From Nothophaeocryptopus gaeumannii (lineage: Eukaryota; Ascomycota; Dothideomycetes; Mycosphaerellales; Mycosphaerellaceae), in contig JASISA010000019.1 in the NCBI GenBank assembly GCA_031771865.1, forward strand, positions 930,001-994,000: 64,000 nucleotides of DNA. Reading direction: 5' to 3'. A program made the translations under genes and the position numbers. Below the pieces are notes generated by a model. The model saw only the letters and a program-made list of their open reading frames with translations, did no database searches and had not been told where the DNA came from. Below, piece by piece: positions 29,364 through 39,286 of the stretch (the first letter of the stretch is position 1; the number at the start of each line of letters is the position of its first letter).

Positions 29364-31223
29364 ATGCCGGGCAATCCGCCGTCGAGAGCTTCTTCGATCG
29401 CTAGCGTCGACACCACCACATCCTCTTCCTCCAAGATCTCACAGCAGAATGCCGCCCTGCTAGGAGCTACCCTCGCCTTTTGCCGACAGCCGCCGCGTCC
29501 GAGAACACAGTCGACCGCCAACACCGGAAACAATGGAGCATTGGCGGCAGCGACGACTGCTGGCCATCGAGCACCTACCCCGAGCCACAATCGCCAACTC
29601 TCTCGGTCTCCACAGCGAATACCGGGATCAACTGCGGGGCCTGAGGTGATGAAAGAGAAGGCTAAATTGGACTATAGAAAGATGCCGACGCTCGGTGTGC
29701 CGCAGCAACAGCGGCCTGGACTTCATAGGAGATCGCCTTCGCAGCAGGCTGCGGTATTGGCGAGCTCACGCGCTCAGACATCAACCACAGCAAATGCCTC
29801 ATCTAAGAGACCTACGCGGCCGCGAGCGGGCACTGGCCATAGACCCGCTGTTGCTCCGAAGCCAAGACGACTGAGTGAGCACTATAATGCTATAAACAGT
29901 GATACCCTAGACAGACCGACAGACGACACTTCCATTGCACCCACAACATCGCTGGTAGACTTGTTCGAACAGAAGGCGAAAGAGAACGCACAGGGAACGC
30001 CGAAGAGACCGGAACCAATCGTCATTAAGCCGAGTGATGACTTACGTATCAGGAGCCCGAAGCCGATGAGATCAGGGGGGATAACGTCCATGTTTCAGTT
30101 GGAGCTTGAGGAGCGGACAAAGAAAGAGCAGGCAAAGGCAGAGCCTGTGAAGCAGACGCGACGGCCATCCGTGCCTAGCCGGTATGATGGCAGTTCCTCT
30201 GACGACTCGTTTGCTTCGGCGTCAGAGGATCTTAATGTGCAGACTCCGCCTCCCAGCATTCCCAAATCTGCGCCAAGAAACTTCAGTCCTTCGCCAGGGG
30301 ATGCATTGAGGATACAAAGTCAAGCAAGACGCACGCCAGGAGCTCCGTCGACATCCCCACTGCGCAGCTCTGCCACGAGACCGATTCAAATGCGACCGCC
30401 GTCTCAGCAGCCACGTAGACCATCCAGTGCCCATTCAGACGCGATGTCTGCAACATCCGCACGTTCGTTGAGGTCGATACCAGCGCAGTTCAATGCAGCA
30501 CATCCGCGAAGAATGATGCCTCTGAACACAGGTGATGACCTAGCAAATGCCATTGTGGCTTCAAGTTTGGCTTCTTCGCGCGCACCAAGTCCTACGAAGC
30601 TGGAGCCGCCGCCGGTTTCGTCACGGAAGAAGCGCCATGGCCATCACAAATGGTCGTTCTCGAGAACGCCTAGCCCGACGAAAGACGGCATGCTTCACAC
30701 TCTGCGAAAGGCAGAAGACGACTCGTCCTCCGAAGAGGACGAGAGACATCCATACCGGAAGCATCAAAGGAAGCGGCTTGTTCGAAAGCATCCAAACAAA
30801 CACCATGAAGGCGATCGCAAACGATGGCGAGACGCCGTAACGGAGCGCGAGCGGAAACGCTACGAAGGTGTCTGGGCGGCCAATAAAGGCCTGCACTGCT
30901 CATTCACGTACGAGGAATATCGCATGTTCCGCCAGCAGCCGAGCCATCCGAGGACAGTAGAGACGAAAACTTCCGTCACAGACCAGGTATCGAGCCTGGT
31001 CGCACGGGATATCTGGAGTCGGTCACGGTTGGCGGAGCCTACTTTGGAAACGGTCTGGGATCTTGTGGATCACTCCGGTGTGGGGCGTTTGCAGAAAGAA
31101 GAATTCGTCGTTGGAATGTGGCTTATTGACCAAAGGTTGAAGGGGAGGAAGTTGCCTACGAGAGTTACGGAGAGTGTATGGGCTAGCGTGAGAGGGATAC
31201 AGGGGATCAAGTTGAAGAAGTGA
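29364..31223 (+). CDS. EH-domain protein, Irs4/Tax4-like
   Basis: This is a single exon of 619 residues; the ATG at 29364 (MPGNPPSRASSIAS) begins the conserved N-terminus, so the upstream in-frame ATG at 29259 is not used here. Early in the protein ISQQNAALLGATLAFC is a typical Irs4 block. A long disordered Ser/Pro/Arg-rich middle follows. The C-terminal EH domain (about residues 510-619) holds TDQVSSLVARDIWSRSRL and VWDLVDHSGVGRLQKEEFVV, the second being an EF-hand-like loop. EH domains bind NPF peptides. Yeast Irs4 and Tax4 activate the 5-phosphatase Inp51 and so lower phosphatidylinositol-4,5-bisphosphate, and also affect rDNA silencing and autophagy. The same membrane-lipid role is inferred here. 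Confidence 0.85.
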   Translation: MPGNPPSRASSIASVDTTTSSSSKISQQNAALLGATLAFCRQPPRPRTQSTANTGNNGALAAATTAGHRAPTPSHNRQLSRSPQRIPGSTAGPEVMKEKAKLDYRKMPTLGVPQQQRPGLHRRSPSQQAAVLASSRAQTSTTANASSKRPTRPRAGTGHRPAVAPKPRRLSEHYNAINSDTLDRPTDDTSIAPTTSLVDLFEQKAKENAQGTPKRPEPIVIKPSDDLRIRSPKPMRSGGITSMFQLELEERTKKEQAKAEPVKQTRRPSVPSRYDGSSSDDSFASASEDLNVQTPPPSIPKSAPRNFSPSPGDALRIQSQARRTPGAPSTSPLRSSATRPIQMRPPSQQPRRPSSAHSDAMSATSARSLRSIPAQFNAAHPRRMMPLNTGDDLANAIVASSLASSRAPSPTKLEPPPVSSRKKRHGHHKWSFSRTPSPTKDGMLHTLRKAEDDSSSEEDERHPYRKHQRKRLVRKHPNKHHEGDRKRWRDAVTERERKRYEGVWAANKGLHCSFTYEEYRMFRQQPSHPRTVETKTSVTDQVSSLVARDIWSRSRLAEPTLETVWDLVDHSGVGRLQKEEFVVGMWLIDQRLKGRKLPTRVTESVWASVRGIQGIKLKK

Positions 31224-32093
31224 GAGCAATTCGTACAGCAGGGTAGACTTGATGAGCTTTGATTGCGAAGAGCTCTGCAGTCCGCTGAGGTATCAAAACG
31301 CTCCAATACCCAGCTGCTTACGACTCTCAGTATGCATTGTTGAGTACTTCTGGTCAAAGTCCATAATTTCATACTTCTCCATCTCCGACACAACGACCAG
31401 CGCAAACCGTTCCTTTCTCCTACCCGCCTTAATCACCTTCAACAGCACACTTTCCACTAATGACTTTGCTATAAGGGACATTGGAGGATCTGGGCCGGAG
31501 TTGCTTATTTGCGCCGAGAGAGCCCGGTCAATGGCATCAGGTGTCCTGCTGTCATTCTGTGGTCTCTGACGAAGAACAGGGAGCGCCATGATGAAGGTGA
31601 GGACTGTCCTGATCAGAGTTCCAAGATGATTAAGAGCCTGAGGCACCACAAGACTGCGGGACCGGCCGCTCCCGTCCGAAGAAGACAAGACTCCATCTCA
31701 CCTCGCACACCTCGCTCTCCTCACCGCCCCATCAACTCCATCGTGGTCCGTTCATCGAACTTCGAACATGGCAGCCATTGCGCTTCAATACGCAGATTTG
31801 CATGTTCCAAGGCGGTTTCTGCGGGCGGCACGTCTCGAAAATGTCTGGAAAGGGAGAGGCAGAATCCTTCCGCCACCTCCTTTTCGAGCCAAGCGCAAGT
31901 TTTCTCTTTGATCTGGTGGCCCGGCTGCCTGCAGACAATGACAGGTCTGTCTTTCATACTGTTTGTATTCTTGTTCATTTTACCTAGATGGTAAGGGGAA
32001 GAGCTTGTCACGATCTATGAATAAGTCTTGCGCAAACAGCTTCGTCTCTGACATTCAGCACCAACCATCGAGAAACGCGTCTTCAGAGTCATC
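31224..32093. other. Intergenic, with one doubtful minus-strand frame
   Basis: A 131-codon minus-strand frame (31688-31293) contains protein-like stretches such as ESVLLKVIKAGRRKERFALV and DAIDRALSAQI, but no family is recognised and the start is arbitrary. It may be a small gene, a relic, or chance in the 3' flank of the Irs4-like gene. The rest shows nothing. Confidence 0.3.
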
Positions 32094-33350
32094 ATGTTGC
32101 GAGCAATCTTTCGGGGCACGCGTAAAGTCATCAGATGGCTATTCTTACTAACACTGCCGTTCACCTTCCTACCACTCTTTACTGGCTCGCTGGCCGGAAT
32201 CGTACTTGCCTTCTGGGATAGCAACCACATGGAAGCCACCACGGACAAATTCCTTCACGAAGTCAAAGACATCATGGACGATTGGGGCGTGGGAGCCGGC
32301 GCGCCTACGTTCCGAGAATTCCAGGACACACACAATGACTTTCACACTATGCGTATCAACAGCAATGACTGGACGAGCAAGCTTGGATTCATGTTGCCGG
32401 ATCAGTATGTTGACATGGAAGACCTGAATGTATCGATCGACAAATATGCAGACCTTCAGCATCTGGTGCGAAATGAGGGTGCCCCGTCTTGTGGAAAGCT
32501 CGCGAAGGAGTCTTGGGTATTCCTCACCTATCATGGATTTCGATTCTTTCCGTGGGATAAGGACTTCATCTATGCTATCAACTATGCTCAGGGCGATCGC
32601 AAGCTCAACCAGACTGGACTCTTCTTTGCTCAATGCACGGGCACTGCGAGCTTTCTTTGTGGAGTCTGGCACACAAGATCGCCTGCGCTCGTGCACTTTA
32701 CAGTTGAAGAAGAGCCCCTGGATCCGCACGATGTCGAGGAAGGGCTCACGTATTCGGCAGACTTTGCAAACTTGAGACCAGTCACTGCTCGCATCATCGA
32801 ATTTCCTCTCAAAGATGCATATACTGGCTTGACGCTCAAGACGTTTCCCAGCGAGCAGGAGCAGATGCTCTCCATCATGACTGGCGATCGGCTATACGAA
32901 CAATTCGATTCGCATGAGCCGATGGACAAGATGATGACTCGCTTTACCGAGTACATGGACAGCCTTTGGGATGCACAGGGAACAGCTTTGCACTATATCA
33001 ATCTTCTCGACAATTGGATGATTGACCATGTCACGAAGCCATTGGGATTAGAGCCCTCGCTTGAGTGGCTGCATACTCTCGCCTTCATCCTGACCATCAA
33101 CTGCGTTCAAGCCTTTGTCATCTCGCCCTACAAGCTGGCGATGCAGCTCGTTGGTGACTTCCTGGCCGCTCCCAAGCGCGGTGACTGGATCTTAGGCGAT
33201 ACTTTTGAGCAGCAAAGCGACGACGATTGGATGTCTGATCTAGTTGCCCGGGTCGCAAGCCGCGCAGCTCAGATGGCTTCCGAGAGCACAGGAGAGATTA
33301 CTACCGTCACAACACCGCAAGCGAGCTGGAGCCCATCTGTCTCGATTTGA
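32094..33350 (+). CDS. Conserved-looking membrane protein of unknown function
   Basis: This is a single exon of 418 residues. An N-terminal hydrophobic segment, WLFLLTLPFTFLPLFTGSLA (about residues 15-34), follows a basic start (MLRAIFRGTRKVIR), so it is either an uncleaved anchor or a mitochondrial-type presequence. A soluble middle domain contains SWVFLTYHGFRFFPWDKDF, GLFFAQCTGTASFLCGVWHT and PALVHFTVEEEPLDPHD; its aromatic and Cys-containing strands resemble a thioredoxin-like or lipase-like core only vaguely. A second apolar segment, WLHTLAFILTINCVQAFVI, lies near residue 325. The tail is acidic then Ser/Thr-rich. I cannot name a family. No paralogue is visible in this window. The long intron-free frame and ATG context support it as a real gene. 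Confidence 0.75.
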   Translation: MLRAIFRGTRKVIRWLFLLTLPFTFLPLFTGSLAGIVLAFWDSNHMEATTDKFLHEVKDIMDDWGVGAGAPTFREFQDTHNDFHTMRINSNDWTSKLGFMLPDQYVDMEDLNVSIDKYADLQHLVRNEGAPSCGKLAKESWVFLTYHGFRFFPWDKDFIYAINYAQGDRKLNQTGLFFAQCTGTASFLCGVWHTRSPALVHFTVEEEPLDPHDVEEGLTYSADFANLRPVTARIIEFPLKDAYTGLTLKTFPSEQEQMLSIMTGDRLYEQFDSHEPMDKMMTRFTEYMDSLWDAQGTALHYINLLDNWMIDHVTKPLGLEPSLEWLHTLAFILTINCVQAFVISPYKLAMQLVGDFLAAPKRGDWILGDTFEQQSDDDWMSDLVARVASRAAQMASESTGEITTVTTPQASWSPSVSI

Positions 33351-33861
33351 TGTTACGAAGCTGTACACGGGTTGACGGATCCTGACATATTTCTTCTTCA
33401 CTCTCAGGTTTCCAGTGGCCCTCGTCTACGCCTATGCGATCTTCGACTGAATGAACACTTTCGGCAAGCAGAGCGCCCCGTTGCGCTCTTTGACGGCATG
33501 CAGGAAGACGCTGAGATCCTCAGCTCTACTTCGTGGCCAATGGCTTGGCAGCCTCAAGCTCAAAGCCAAGCTCCACCAAGCCATAAAGCTATTTCAGCCA
33601 CGCGATGATCTAGCCAGATCGAGAGGGTGTTGCGCCGTGAAGCACAGCCGTCGTTCGCTACCAGTCGCAGGGCGGCTCAGGCGTCCCGCCAGAGCATCAT
33701 GACTGACATGCTTGTGTAACTATTGATGGGCTGCAAACATCTCTGTACCTTAGATGGTATATCAAGAGCTCCGACATCCTTCATCAGGTCTCAGTCTTCA
33801 TTCAATAATTAAGCGACCACCGTCCAGAAACTGGACGCTTAGATACATCATTGACTCAGAA
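33351..33861. other. Intergenic, no supported gene
   Basis: This is the 3' flank of the membrane protein gene and the promoter of the next gene. Frames at 33372-33702 are open but show no recognisable protein pattern. Confidence 0.4.
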
Positions 33862-35367
33862 ATGGCAACTATGCAACAACCCTACGCTCAGCCGGTCTAT
33901 CAGGACTTGCCGGACACCAACCCCTTCAAACAAAGACTGCAACAGACACAGCCAAGGACGGCCCAAACTTACGCTCCCGATGGTCAAGTCACTCAAGCAA
34001 TGCAGCAGACCACTGTTCCTTATACAATCGGTGATGATATGCCAGATTCTCAACACTACATCTCGCCGCAACCCGAGAAGGGAATGGCCTTGACACAAGC
34101 CCAGCATCTTGCTCCACCACCATACAGCGAAGTGCCGCACGATGCAAAGGACCTGGCCGCGGCCACTTCTACATTGGCGGTTTCTGAACGATCGCGGTCC
34201 AGTTCACTCAATCTCACAAACACACAATCGCGTCTTGCGGCAACCCGTTTCGATGAGATCCTGGAAAGCAGTCGAGGAGAACCCATCTCGAACTCGATCC
34301 CACTACCAATCGTTATCCCGCAAACAACTAAATCAATGCGAGGCGCATTTTTCTCACCATTTGTGCGCGCCTACGTACCAGAACTAGCAGCGCATGGGAT
34401 TTCTGAATCCGACTTCATGACTTTCATCGATGGCCTCAACGAGTGCTGGGTCGCCAACCCGGCTCTCCAGACTGTGGGTCTTGCTGGAACGATCATGCAA
34501 CAATTTCACGGCATGCAAATCGTCCAAGGCGTTGGTCTTGGAGTGCAAGTCGGGGCTGGCCTTGCGAGTGCAGCGACTTCGTATGCAAGGACGAGAGCTT
34601 TCGTCAAAGCGGTCAACAGAGATATCTTCCGTCCTGTGGGGCTCACTGTTGGCATTGAGAGCACCAAGAAGATGATGGCAAAGGTCGGCAGGAACGAGGA
34701 GACTTTACAGTTGCCTCCTCTCGATACGACAGATGAGCTGTCGAGGGAGGCGATAGAACAGGAGACCATCGACGAGAGGATGCAAATATCACAGAATGAC
34801 TCGAGAATGCGTCGGTTGAAGGCTCTCGAGGGATACGTGATGCCGTTGAATTTCGACGTCCCTGAAGCTGAATCGCCAGAGAACTTCCTGAAGAAGATGG
34901 GGCATGCACAGGCAGAGCGAATGGCGAAGAGACAGCAAAAGAAACAGGACAAGAGAGCCGACAAGGCAATGGAAGAGCAAGAGAAATCCGCTAGAAAGAT
35001 CGAGAAGGAGGAGAGGAAGGGCGACAACAAGATTGATGAAGCCCAACGAAAGTTAGACAGAGAACACCAAAAGATGGTCAGGGAGCTAGGAAAGAGCAAA
35101 GCTCAGAAGTGTCCCAAGGAGCATAGAAAGATAATCAAGAACTTTGAGAAGGAGAAGTCGAAGATTCAGAAGGACATGGACAAAGAGCAGAGCAAAGTCG
35201 ATAAGGAAGTACGAAAGGCGGAGAAGGAGGGCGGCAAAGGCAACAAGAAGGACAAGGAACAGAAGGCGACCCAGAAGATCAGATGGATTACAATCACGAA
35301 ATGGGAAGGAGACGACGAAAGTGAAGAGTCGAAGTCGGATTCTGCTTCGGCCGATGAAGAAGACTGA
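33862..35367 (+). CDS. Unknown protein with PPPY motif, glycine-rich helix and charged coiled coil
   Basis: This is a single exon of 501 residues from the ATG at 33862 (MATMQQPYAQPVYQ); an upstream in-frame ATG at 33754 would add 36 residues that look like leader. The N-terminus is Gln/Pro-rich with APPPYSEVP, a PPxY-type site. A folded middle (FFSPFVRAYVPELAAHGI, SDFMTFIDGLNECWVANPALQ) precedes a glycine-zipper-like apolar helix, GVGLGVQVGAGLASAATSYA, at about residues 225-245. Residues about 330-480 are an extremely charged Lys/Glu coiled coil, and the tail is acidic (SESKSDSASADEED type). Similar layouts occur in fungal proteins of unknown function that attach to membranes. I do not assign a function. 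Confidence 0.75.
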   Translation: MATMQQPYAQPVYQDLPDTNPFKQRLQQTQPRTAQTYAPDGQVTQAMQQTTVPYTIGDDMPDSQHYISPQPEKGMALTQAQHLAPPPYSEVPHDAKDLAAATSTLAVSERSRSSSLNLTNTQSRLAATRFDEILESSRGEPISNSIPLPIVIPQTTKSMRGAFFSPFVRAYVPELAAHGISESDFMTFIDGLNECWVANPALQTVGLAGTIMQQFHGMQIVQGVGLGVQVGAGLASAATSYARTRAFVKAVNRDIFRPVGLTVGIESTKKMMAKVGRNEETLQLPPLDTTDELSREAIEQETIDERMQISQNDSRMRRLKALEGYVMPLNFDVPEAESPENFLKKMGHAQAERMAKRQQKKQDKRADKAMEEQEKSARKIEKEERKGDNKIDEAQRKLDREHQKMVRELGKSKAQKCPKEHRKIIKNFEKEKSKIQKDMDKEQSKVDKEVRKAEKEGGKGNKKDKEQKATQKIRWITITKWEGDDESEESKSDSASADEED

Positions 35368-35436
35368 TATCTGGAAGTAATGTTGCTCATAGTCGAAGTC
35401 GGCGCCTGATACCCGAGCAGTTTCCGAGGGTGAACT

Positions 35437-36657
35437 TTGCTCACCCAAGCCAGACGCAGGTCCCATCACACCCTAATGTTATCTAAAATCCTCCGCCAAA
35501 TGATGACAGTCTCACATCTCGAATATAAGCACACTCTACCTGACTTGTACCTTCGCACAAAGCAATGCGTTCCACCAGGATTCTACCTACATCTCACAGA
35601 CTTGCATTGGGCCAGAGCAATGGGCGAAGCAACCTCAGAAGCCGAAAAACGAATATGGCTCATGTACTTTCCACGAGCGGCACATCATCTCTTCATGAGG
35701 ATGTTTTCCGGGCACGAAGAGTTACACATGATCGAGGTCCTGCGCCATATGGACGGGGTTGTGCCATCCACGATACAGCTTTCCGATCACGCTTCTCTTG
35801 ATTCTGCACCGGAAGAATGCGAGCAGCTGCTCTCGATATCACGGTCTGGCTTCGATAAATGGAGTGCAGATATAGTCGATACTGAGGGAAAGAAGCAGAA
35901 GCGAGTGTTGAACAGCTACTCGGTTGCATTTCACATCTCACCTGCTGCTCACAATCAATACCTCCACAAGAAATTAGACAGGACACGAGACGATCTGCAT
36001 ACCAATCCTGAATCTAGAAGTCCAAATTCACTGCAATACTGGCATCTGCACGCAGAACACACATCACCAGACAACCCCACCATCTTCTCCGACTCCTTCC
36101 TCCAATCTCACATCCCAATCCTCCTAATCCGGCACCCAGTTCTAGCCTTCCCATCAACCATGCGAGCAGCATCAGCCTACTTCCTGGAGACCGGCGGCAT
36201 AGGAAACGTTTTCATGAACATCATTCTCCGGTATCGCTGGCATGTCATGCTCTACAATTGGTATGCAGAGGCACATCGCAAAGACCCAGTATCCTGCCCA
36301 GAACCGCTGGTCCTTGATGCAGACGATCTGATGTACAACAAACCGGCGGTCGCGGAGCTCTGTCGACGGGTCGGACTGGATCCGAGCAAGACGAAGTATG
36401 AATGGCCGAAGACTGAAGTTGCTGTCACGTATGCGAGAGAGGACAGGTTTATTGAGACTTTGGCGAATTCGGAGGCGATTGTGCCTGGGAAGTCTTCTGA
36501 AGGAGTGAGCGTGGAAAAGGAAGTAGGCAAATGGATAGCCGAGTTCGGAGAGAAGAGAGCGGAGTTATTGAGGCATCTGGTTGAGGATGCTATGGAAGAT
36601 TACGAGTTCTTGAGTAAGAGATCGATTGGAGCATTGCTTAAGAAGCAAGGTCAATAG
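35437..36657 (+). CDS. Sulfotransferase-like P-loop family protein
   Basis: The open frame has 406 codons, with several possible starts: 35437, 35476, 35500 and 35620. The family's conserved part begins only at MGEATSEAEKRIWLMYFPR (35620), so the shorter 345-residue form is possible. IWLMYFPRAAHHLFMRMFSG sits where sulfotransferase-like proteins have the PAPS-binding P-loop (W-x-x-x-YPR-s-as-h/n). The segment HIPILLIRHPVLAFPSTMRA matches the second PAPS-binding region (RHP then Ser). Later blocks are PEPLVLDADDLMYNKPAVAELC and the helical C-terminus. Such fungal proteins are often near secondary metabolite genes, but none lies here. The P-loop lacks the usual Ser/Thr-rich TG.S or PRT.S form, so activity is uncertain. 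Confidence 0.65.
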   Translation: MLTQARRRSHHTLMLSKILRQMMTVSHLEYKHTLPDLYLRTKQCVPPGFYLHLTDLHWARAMGEATSEAEKRIWLMYFPRAAHHLFMRMFSGHEELHMIEVLRHMDGVVPSTIQLSDHASLDSAPEECEQLLSISRSGFDKWSADIVDTEGKKQKRVLNSYSVAFHISPAAHNQYLHKKLDRTRDDLHTNPESRSPNSLQYWHLHAEHTSPDNPTIFSDSFLQSHIPILLIRHPVLAFPSTMRAASAYFLETGGIGNVFMNIILRYRWHVMLYNWYAEAHRKDPVSCPEPLVLDADDLMYNKPAVAELCRRVGLDPSKTKYEWPKTEVAVTYAREDRFIETLANSEAIVPGKSSEGVSVEKEVGKWIAEFGEKRAELLRHLVEDAMEDYEFLSKRSIGALLKKQGQ

Positions 36658-36841
36658 CGAATACTCGGCCTCCAAAGGGACCGTATCTGCTCTGCTCTCA
36701 TCGAAGCTGCGTGCCGGAGGAGCCGGTGATCGACAAGCATGCATATACGTGAGTCTACAGCTGGTGCCTAAGAAGAACATCACACTCCCTCATCTGTGCG
36801 CCACAGTCTTAAAATACGTTTCCATTCGCATCTCCATCAAT

Positions 36842-37972
36842 ATGTCCACAGTCCGCTACCACTCCGGAATCCCTCACATCGTCCGCTATGGGATGCACGA
36901 CGAAACCCACGAGAAATGCTGGATCAAATTCTGGCGTTGTGGAGTCCGGTTTCAAATCAACGTGGACAAAATAGATGTCGAAGGGACAGAATTCTATCAG
37001 GTCTGGCAGCCGCTTTTGCGGGAAAGAACCCGACGAGAAGAGACCATGAAGAGTTTCCTGGAGAATCAGTGGCATCCGCTTTGTGATTTACTCATGACAA
37101 CGAGTATGCCGACTTTGGAGAGACTGGCACCGGAGAGGGAATACTGGACGACATTAGCGGAATATCTACATAATCCCGCGTATTTATTGAGGCTGGTGAA
37201 AATCGATGGAGCTGATCGCGTTGAAGCGAATGTTGTCAAAGGACCTGACGACACCGCGGCTTATGAACTCTGTCCGATACCTTTCGACCAGATGCCTCAG
37301 GGTATACCCAGGTATATTAGCAACGAGCTTGAAGTCCTGCAAGCCAATATCGATTGGCGGCAGCCACCTGCTAAGCTCCGTTCACGAGATGGCCAGATCT
37401 TCTTCTTCAAAGGGTGTGAGATCAGCGTCAAAAACGGGCTCACAGGAGAATTGAGCAATGCGTCACTGGATGCCATCTACGCACACCAGGAGCTCCGCAG
37501 ATACTGCACCGAGCAGGACATCTCGCTTCCGAAGTCTATGCCGAAAGTATGTGGAATCGTGATCGATGTGCCTGGACAAGGTAGCGACCAAACTCTCGTC
37601 GCTGGTCTTCTGCTCACTTGGATCGCGAAAGGGCGAACGCTGTTTGAGATGTGCAGAGACGCCACGAAAGGTGACCAGCCTCTTTATATGACTGAGAAAG
37701 ACGCCTGGAGACGGCGGACTCTAGAGATCATCCAGGGCCTGCATTCGAACGGGATCGTTTGCGGTCGAGCAGATCGATCGCTTTTTATGGAGCATGCTGT
37801 GCGGATCGATGCCCGCAACAAGGTCTGGCTAACAGCGTTGACCATGGTTGTGCGCGACACAGCGTCAGATGAATTTGAAAAGGGCAAACAGAGAGACCTG
37901 GAAGCTGTAGACCGGCTTTTCGACGATTGGCTTCCCAAGCAAATTGGAGGGAAAGAGAATCTCTTCAAATAA
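36842..37972 (+). CDS. Degenerate protein-kinase-like protein
   Basis: This is a single exon of 376 residues from the ATG at 36842 (MSTVRYHSGIPHIVRYG). The N-terminal two thirds are fungal-specific (FWRCGVRFQINVDKIDVEG, ANIDWRQPPAKLRSRDGQ). The C-terminal third resembles the C-lobe of a kinase: KVCGIVIDVPGQGSDQTLVA at the hinge, then LEIIQGLHSNGIVCGRADRS where a kinase would have LH..GI.HGD....N. The catalytic Asp appears as Arg-Ala-Asp in CGRADRS, and no DFG follows (VWLTALTMVV). It is probably a pseudokinase or an aminoglycoside-phosphotransferase-like relative. Its last 289 bp overlap the extended antisense frame of the dehydrogenase pseudogene. Confidence 0.7.
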   Translation: MSTVRYHSGIPHIVRYGMHDETHEKCWIKFWRCGVRFQINVDKIDVEGTEFYQVWQPLLRERTRREETMKSFLENQWHPLCDLLMTTSMPTLERLAPEREYWTTLAEYLHNPAYLLRLVKIDGADRVEANVVKGPDDTAAYELCPIPFDQMPQGIPRYISNELEVLQANIDWRQPPAKLRSRDGQIFFFKGCEISVKNGLTGELSNASLDAIYAHQELRRYCTEQDISLPKSMPKVCGIVIDVPGQGSDQTLVAGLLLTWIAKGRTLFEMCRDATKGDQPLYMTEKDAWRRRTLEIIQGLHSNGIVCGRADRSLFMEHAVRIDARNKVWLTALTMVVRDTASDEFEKGKQRDLEAVDRLFDDWLPKQIGGKENLFK

Positions 37973-38822
37973 GTCAATCCCTCCAACACAACACAGGCCG
38001 CCTTCTTCGTCCTCACACCACCCCAAACCGATCTGGACCACAAAGCTCCCCCATCGATCAAAACATTCGCACCCGTTATAAAGGTACTCCATGGGCCCGC
38101 CGAAAACGCCACCAGCTCGGCAACATCACCCGGCGTCCCCCATCGTCCCGTCGGAGAAGTCTCCATCATATCTCTGATATTATCTCCATTTGGCCCAGCG
38201 ACTTCCGCCCGACCCATAGGAGTAGCGATGATGGCCGGACTGATACTGTTTATGCGAGCACCTTTGGCCCCGTAGGCAGGGGTGAAGGCTTGAACGCTGA
38301 GGACGTTGGCGGCTTTGGATACGCAGTAGGCTTTTAGGCCGTCGTCTGTTTTGAGATTGATTGCAGTGCAGTCGAGGAGTTTTCCGAGAGGGGCGGTTCG
38401 AAGATGTTGTTCAGCCGAGGGATGGAGCTGGGCTAGACGACTTGCTACGCTTGCTATGCAGACCATAGAACCTTCAAGAGCAATGGTTTCTTGGAATGCT
38501 TCGATGATGTTGGCGGTTCCGAGGAGGTTCACCTCATAGATTCTGGCTGGGGAGACTGCGTGTGGTGCGACTCCAGCGGCATGGGTAACGATGTCCACAC
38601 TACCCAGCTCTTGAGCAGTCTGTGCGAGCTTGGTCATGGAAATGGAATTGGCGACTTCGAGTTGGGCTGTTTGGACGCTGTAGCCCATGTCTTGGAGGCT
38701 CTTCTCGGCCTGTTGGAGTTTCTCGAGGGAGTAGTCGGCCAGTAAGAGCGATCGTTGAGTATGGGGAGAACCACGCCTCCCAAGCCGACGACCTCCGCGA
38801 CGGATGTCTTATGAAAAGACAT
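37684..38822 (-). pseudogene. Short-chain dehydrogenase/reductase, frameshifted and with overlong C-terminus
   Basis: An ATG at 38822 begins MSFHKTSVAEVVGLGG, which resembles the dinucleotide-binding start of an SDR, but the frame then changes near 38742: the next strand, RSLLLADYSLEKLQQAEKSL, lies in another frame. From there the fold is complete: DIVTHAAGVAP (the NAG-type motif), CIASVAS (catalytic Ser region), YCVSKAANVLS (catalytic Tyr and Lys) and FITGANVLIDGGALW at the C-terminus. The region between GLGG and LLLADY is about four residues shorter than usual, so a small deletion is likely. After GGALW the frame does not stop where SDRs do but runs 120 codons antisense through the kinase-like gene to 37684, which suggests a lost stop. 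Expression of a short C-terminal part from the ATG at 38688 cannot be excluded. Confidence 0.65.
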
Positions 38823-39286
38823 AGCTGAAGGCAAATGCTGTTCGACCTGAACCGAGCAAGCTAATTGTGGCATCGTTGCCCAAGATCACCAACCTTTCAA
38901 GCTCTGGATATAGTCCATACTCCAAACTGCTCCAAAAGGTCGTCATACAGCCGCCTGATCCTCTGAGCTGAGAGAACCCTTCCGCGCTATGTTGCCCAGA
39001 CTCTGTACGTACGATCAATTTGCCCTTGATGGGCTGACGGCACCTCGAAGCTTCTCGCATTTGGCAAAGTGGAACATCCCATACGCGGTCTGTTGTACAG
39101 CAAGACACTTCGCTATGCTCAAACTCCTGATGGCCCCAGGATAGTCTCTAATTCGGAGGAAGAGAGCCAAGACCCGATGATTCACAGGTCCTGGATCCTC
39201 CAGAATGATATGCAGGGTACGCACATAGCATACGACGTACGCAATTCGCCTTGCAAAAGAGTTTGCCAGCATCCCATTTCGATAGA
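38823..39286. other. Intergenic, no supported gene
   Basis: Frames on both strands are open for 80-100 codons but lack protein character. No repeat or RNA gene was recognised. Confidence 0.35.
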
